In this document: in pieces, positions 14,004 to 14,765 of the stretch
Layout of the letters: each line of letters opens with the position of its first letter
Numbering within the stretch: position 1 is the stretch's first letter
NCBI GenBank assembly: GCA_050123275.1
Contig: JASFHK010000020.1
Coordinates: 1-14,765, forward strand
DNA: 14,765 nt
Direction of reading: 5' to 3'
From: E44-bin88 sp050123275
GTDB taxonomy: Bacteria > Chloroflexota > Dehalococcoidia > Dehalococcoidales > BS750m-G39
Notes under the pieces: model-generated
The model's input: the letters and a program-made list of their open reading frames with translations, nothing else
Told to the model about the DNA's origin: nothing
Database searches by the model: none
Position numbers and translations under genes: made by a program

Positions 14004-14116
14004 TGATTGGCTCGAAAGACCGGCGTTTTTTCATCCAATATCCCGCAAATCCCGCTAACCTTTTGCTTTCCTTTTCGTTATAAATAGTTAGAGACTACCA
14101 AGGAGGGACTTTTTGC

Positions 14117-14524
14117 ATGAAAAAGCTGATTGTCGGGCTATTGATGTTGGTTCCGGTGCTGGTGCTGGCGGGGTGTTCAAAGACCTACGAGGTCTATTTC
14201 CCCGTGCAAAAGAGCGATAATCTGGACCAGATGGAGGCGCTTTTGCAGGGCACTCTGGAGCTGGATGATGACGGCTGGCTACGCGTGGAATCCGGCGGCG
14301 ACAGTCACGTTATTATCTGGCCTTACGGCTTCGAGATAAAGGGTGGGGAGAAGGAGATAAAGATTCACAACGGCGCCGGCCAGGCGGTGGCTGTGGTCGG
14401 TGAAACGATACAGCTTAGCGGCGGCAGTGTTACGCAGGAGGTAGCCGAGACATACACCGGCCAGGGAATACCGGACGGCCTGGGCGGTTCTTTCTGGATT
14501 GCCTCGGAGGTAGTCAGCCAGTAA
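14117..14524 (+). CDS. Small hypothetical lipoprotein
   Basis: The protein is 135 aa from ATG 14117, nine bases after AAGGAGGG. Signal peptide 1-19 with lipobox LAGC (Cys20). The mature part (about 115 residues) looks all-beta, with alternating strands and turns (ELDDDGWLRVESGGDSHVII, EIKGGEKEIKIHNGAGQAVA). The mix of short strands and glycines suggests a small barrel or sandwich. I do not recognise the family and cannot give a function. It stands alone: 113 bases follow the previous gene and a clear terminator follows it. Confidence 0.8.
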   Translation: MKKLIVGLLMLVPVLVLAGCSKTYEVYFPVQKSDNLDQMEALLQGTLELDDDGWLRVESGGDSHVIIWPYGFEIKGGEKEIKIHNGAGQAVAVVGETIQLSGGSVTQEVAETYTGQGIPDGLGGSFWIASEVVSQ

Positions 14525-14553
14525 AAAGCCCCTCTTTTCGGCTTTAGATAATT

Positions 14554-14588
14554 AAAGGCGTTGGTTTTTAAAAGCCAGCGCCTTTTTT
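14554..14588 (+). terminator. Intrinsic terminator after the 135-aa lipoprotein
   Basis: GGCGTTGG pairs with CCAGCGCC (one T-G wobble), extended by AAA/TTT, loop of ten bases, then TTTTTT. Confidence 0.8.
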
Positions 14589-14615
14589 GCGGGGCAAGAT
14601 GTACGGCACGGGGTA

Positions 14616-14644
14616 TTGACAGGTGGCATATATTATGCTATAGC
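14616..14644 (+). promoter_or_regulatory. Promoter with extended -10 near the right edge
   Basis: TTGACA (14616-14621), 17 bp, TATAGC (14639-14644), with TGC just before the -10. Transcription would start near 14651 and run off the window. Confidence 0.65.
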
Positions 14645-14693
14645 GTTGGACTACTGGCTGGGAGAAGGGGGGGTGGTTAACATCGGCAAATGT

Positions 14694-14739
14694 GAGCACC
14701 GGGACCTCTGGATAGGGGGCAACGGTGCTCTTTTGTTTT
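14694..14739 (+). terminator. Leader hairpin with T-run: attenuator or terminator of a short RNA
   Basis: GAGCACCG and CGGTGCTC form a perfect 8-bp stem around 21 bases that contain a smaller CCTC/GGGG stem, followed by TTTTGTTTT. It lies about 45 bases after the predicted start of transcription. Beyond it, ATG AAA AGA AAA (14748) and AAAAAAGGAG at the very edge suggest a gene start just there, so the hairpin may regulate that gene. Confidence 0.55.
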
Positions 14740-14765
14740 GGGGGGGGATGAAAAGAAAAAAGGAG

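Noticed and set aside
14008..14032. Terminator after the 170-aa protein
   Set aside because: A T-run is present but I could not form a convincing stem before it.

Overview
The window looks like bacterial chromosome. Gene content (lipoprotein binding proteins with Pro/Thr/Glu-rich linkers, ABC importers, small lipoproteins), standard TTGACA/TATAAT-type promoters and frequent GTG/TTG starts would fit Chloroflexota, possibly Dehalococcoidia. That assignment is an inference; no rRNA or other marker gene is present. Most of the window is moderately GC-rich. Roughly 5.04-6.6 kb is visibly more A/T-rich.

Layout. (1) 1-5040, minus strand: an iron/siderophore-type uptake operon. Two ABC half-transporters with the exporter fold (YbtPQ/IrtAB-like) overlap by ATGA and are followed by a FhuD/BtuF-type lipoprotein that runs off the left edge. 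Upstream lie a TTGACA/TATAAA promoter and two palindromes that closely resemble the DtxR/IdeR iron box, one of them at the predicted transcription start. (2) 5040-6725: an accessory island. It holds an orphan strong terminator, two copies of a CRISPR-like repeat 73 bp apart, a P-loop ATPase with an N-terminal membrane segment and a C-terminal helix-turn-helix (Zot/HerA/packaging-ATPase-like), an iteron-like cluster of GTTCAAC words, a 17-bp inverted repeat, and a sequence like the 3' end of tmRNA (CGTCTCCACCA) followed by a strong terminator. It reads as the remnant of an integrated element, possibly at ssrA. (3) 6770-11680, plus strand: a four-gene operon: TIM-barrel sugar-phosphate isomerase-like protein, FbpA-type lipoprotein, fused double-domain permease, and FbpC/PotA-type ATPase. 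(4) 11720-13421: a tandem second copy of the same operon, heavily eroded. The isomerase is cut to 86 codons, the binding protein is intact (365 aa in both copies, about 40 differences), and permease plus ATPase have collapsed into one in-frame 57-codon chimera. (5) 13440-14765: a membrane-anchored 170-aa protein, a 135-aa lipoprotein with a clear terminator, and a promoter plus structured leader for a gene beginning at or beyond the right edge.

How it works together: the left operon would import an iron chelate under iron repression. The right operon would import Fe3+ or another small anion/chelate. The surviving second binding protein probably feeds the only intact permease/ATPase, that of copy 1. 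The most striking observations are the asymmetric decay of the tandem duplication, with its four-segment in-frame chimera, and the ATPase/iteron/CRISPR-like-repeat island next to a tmRNA-like 3' end.
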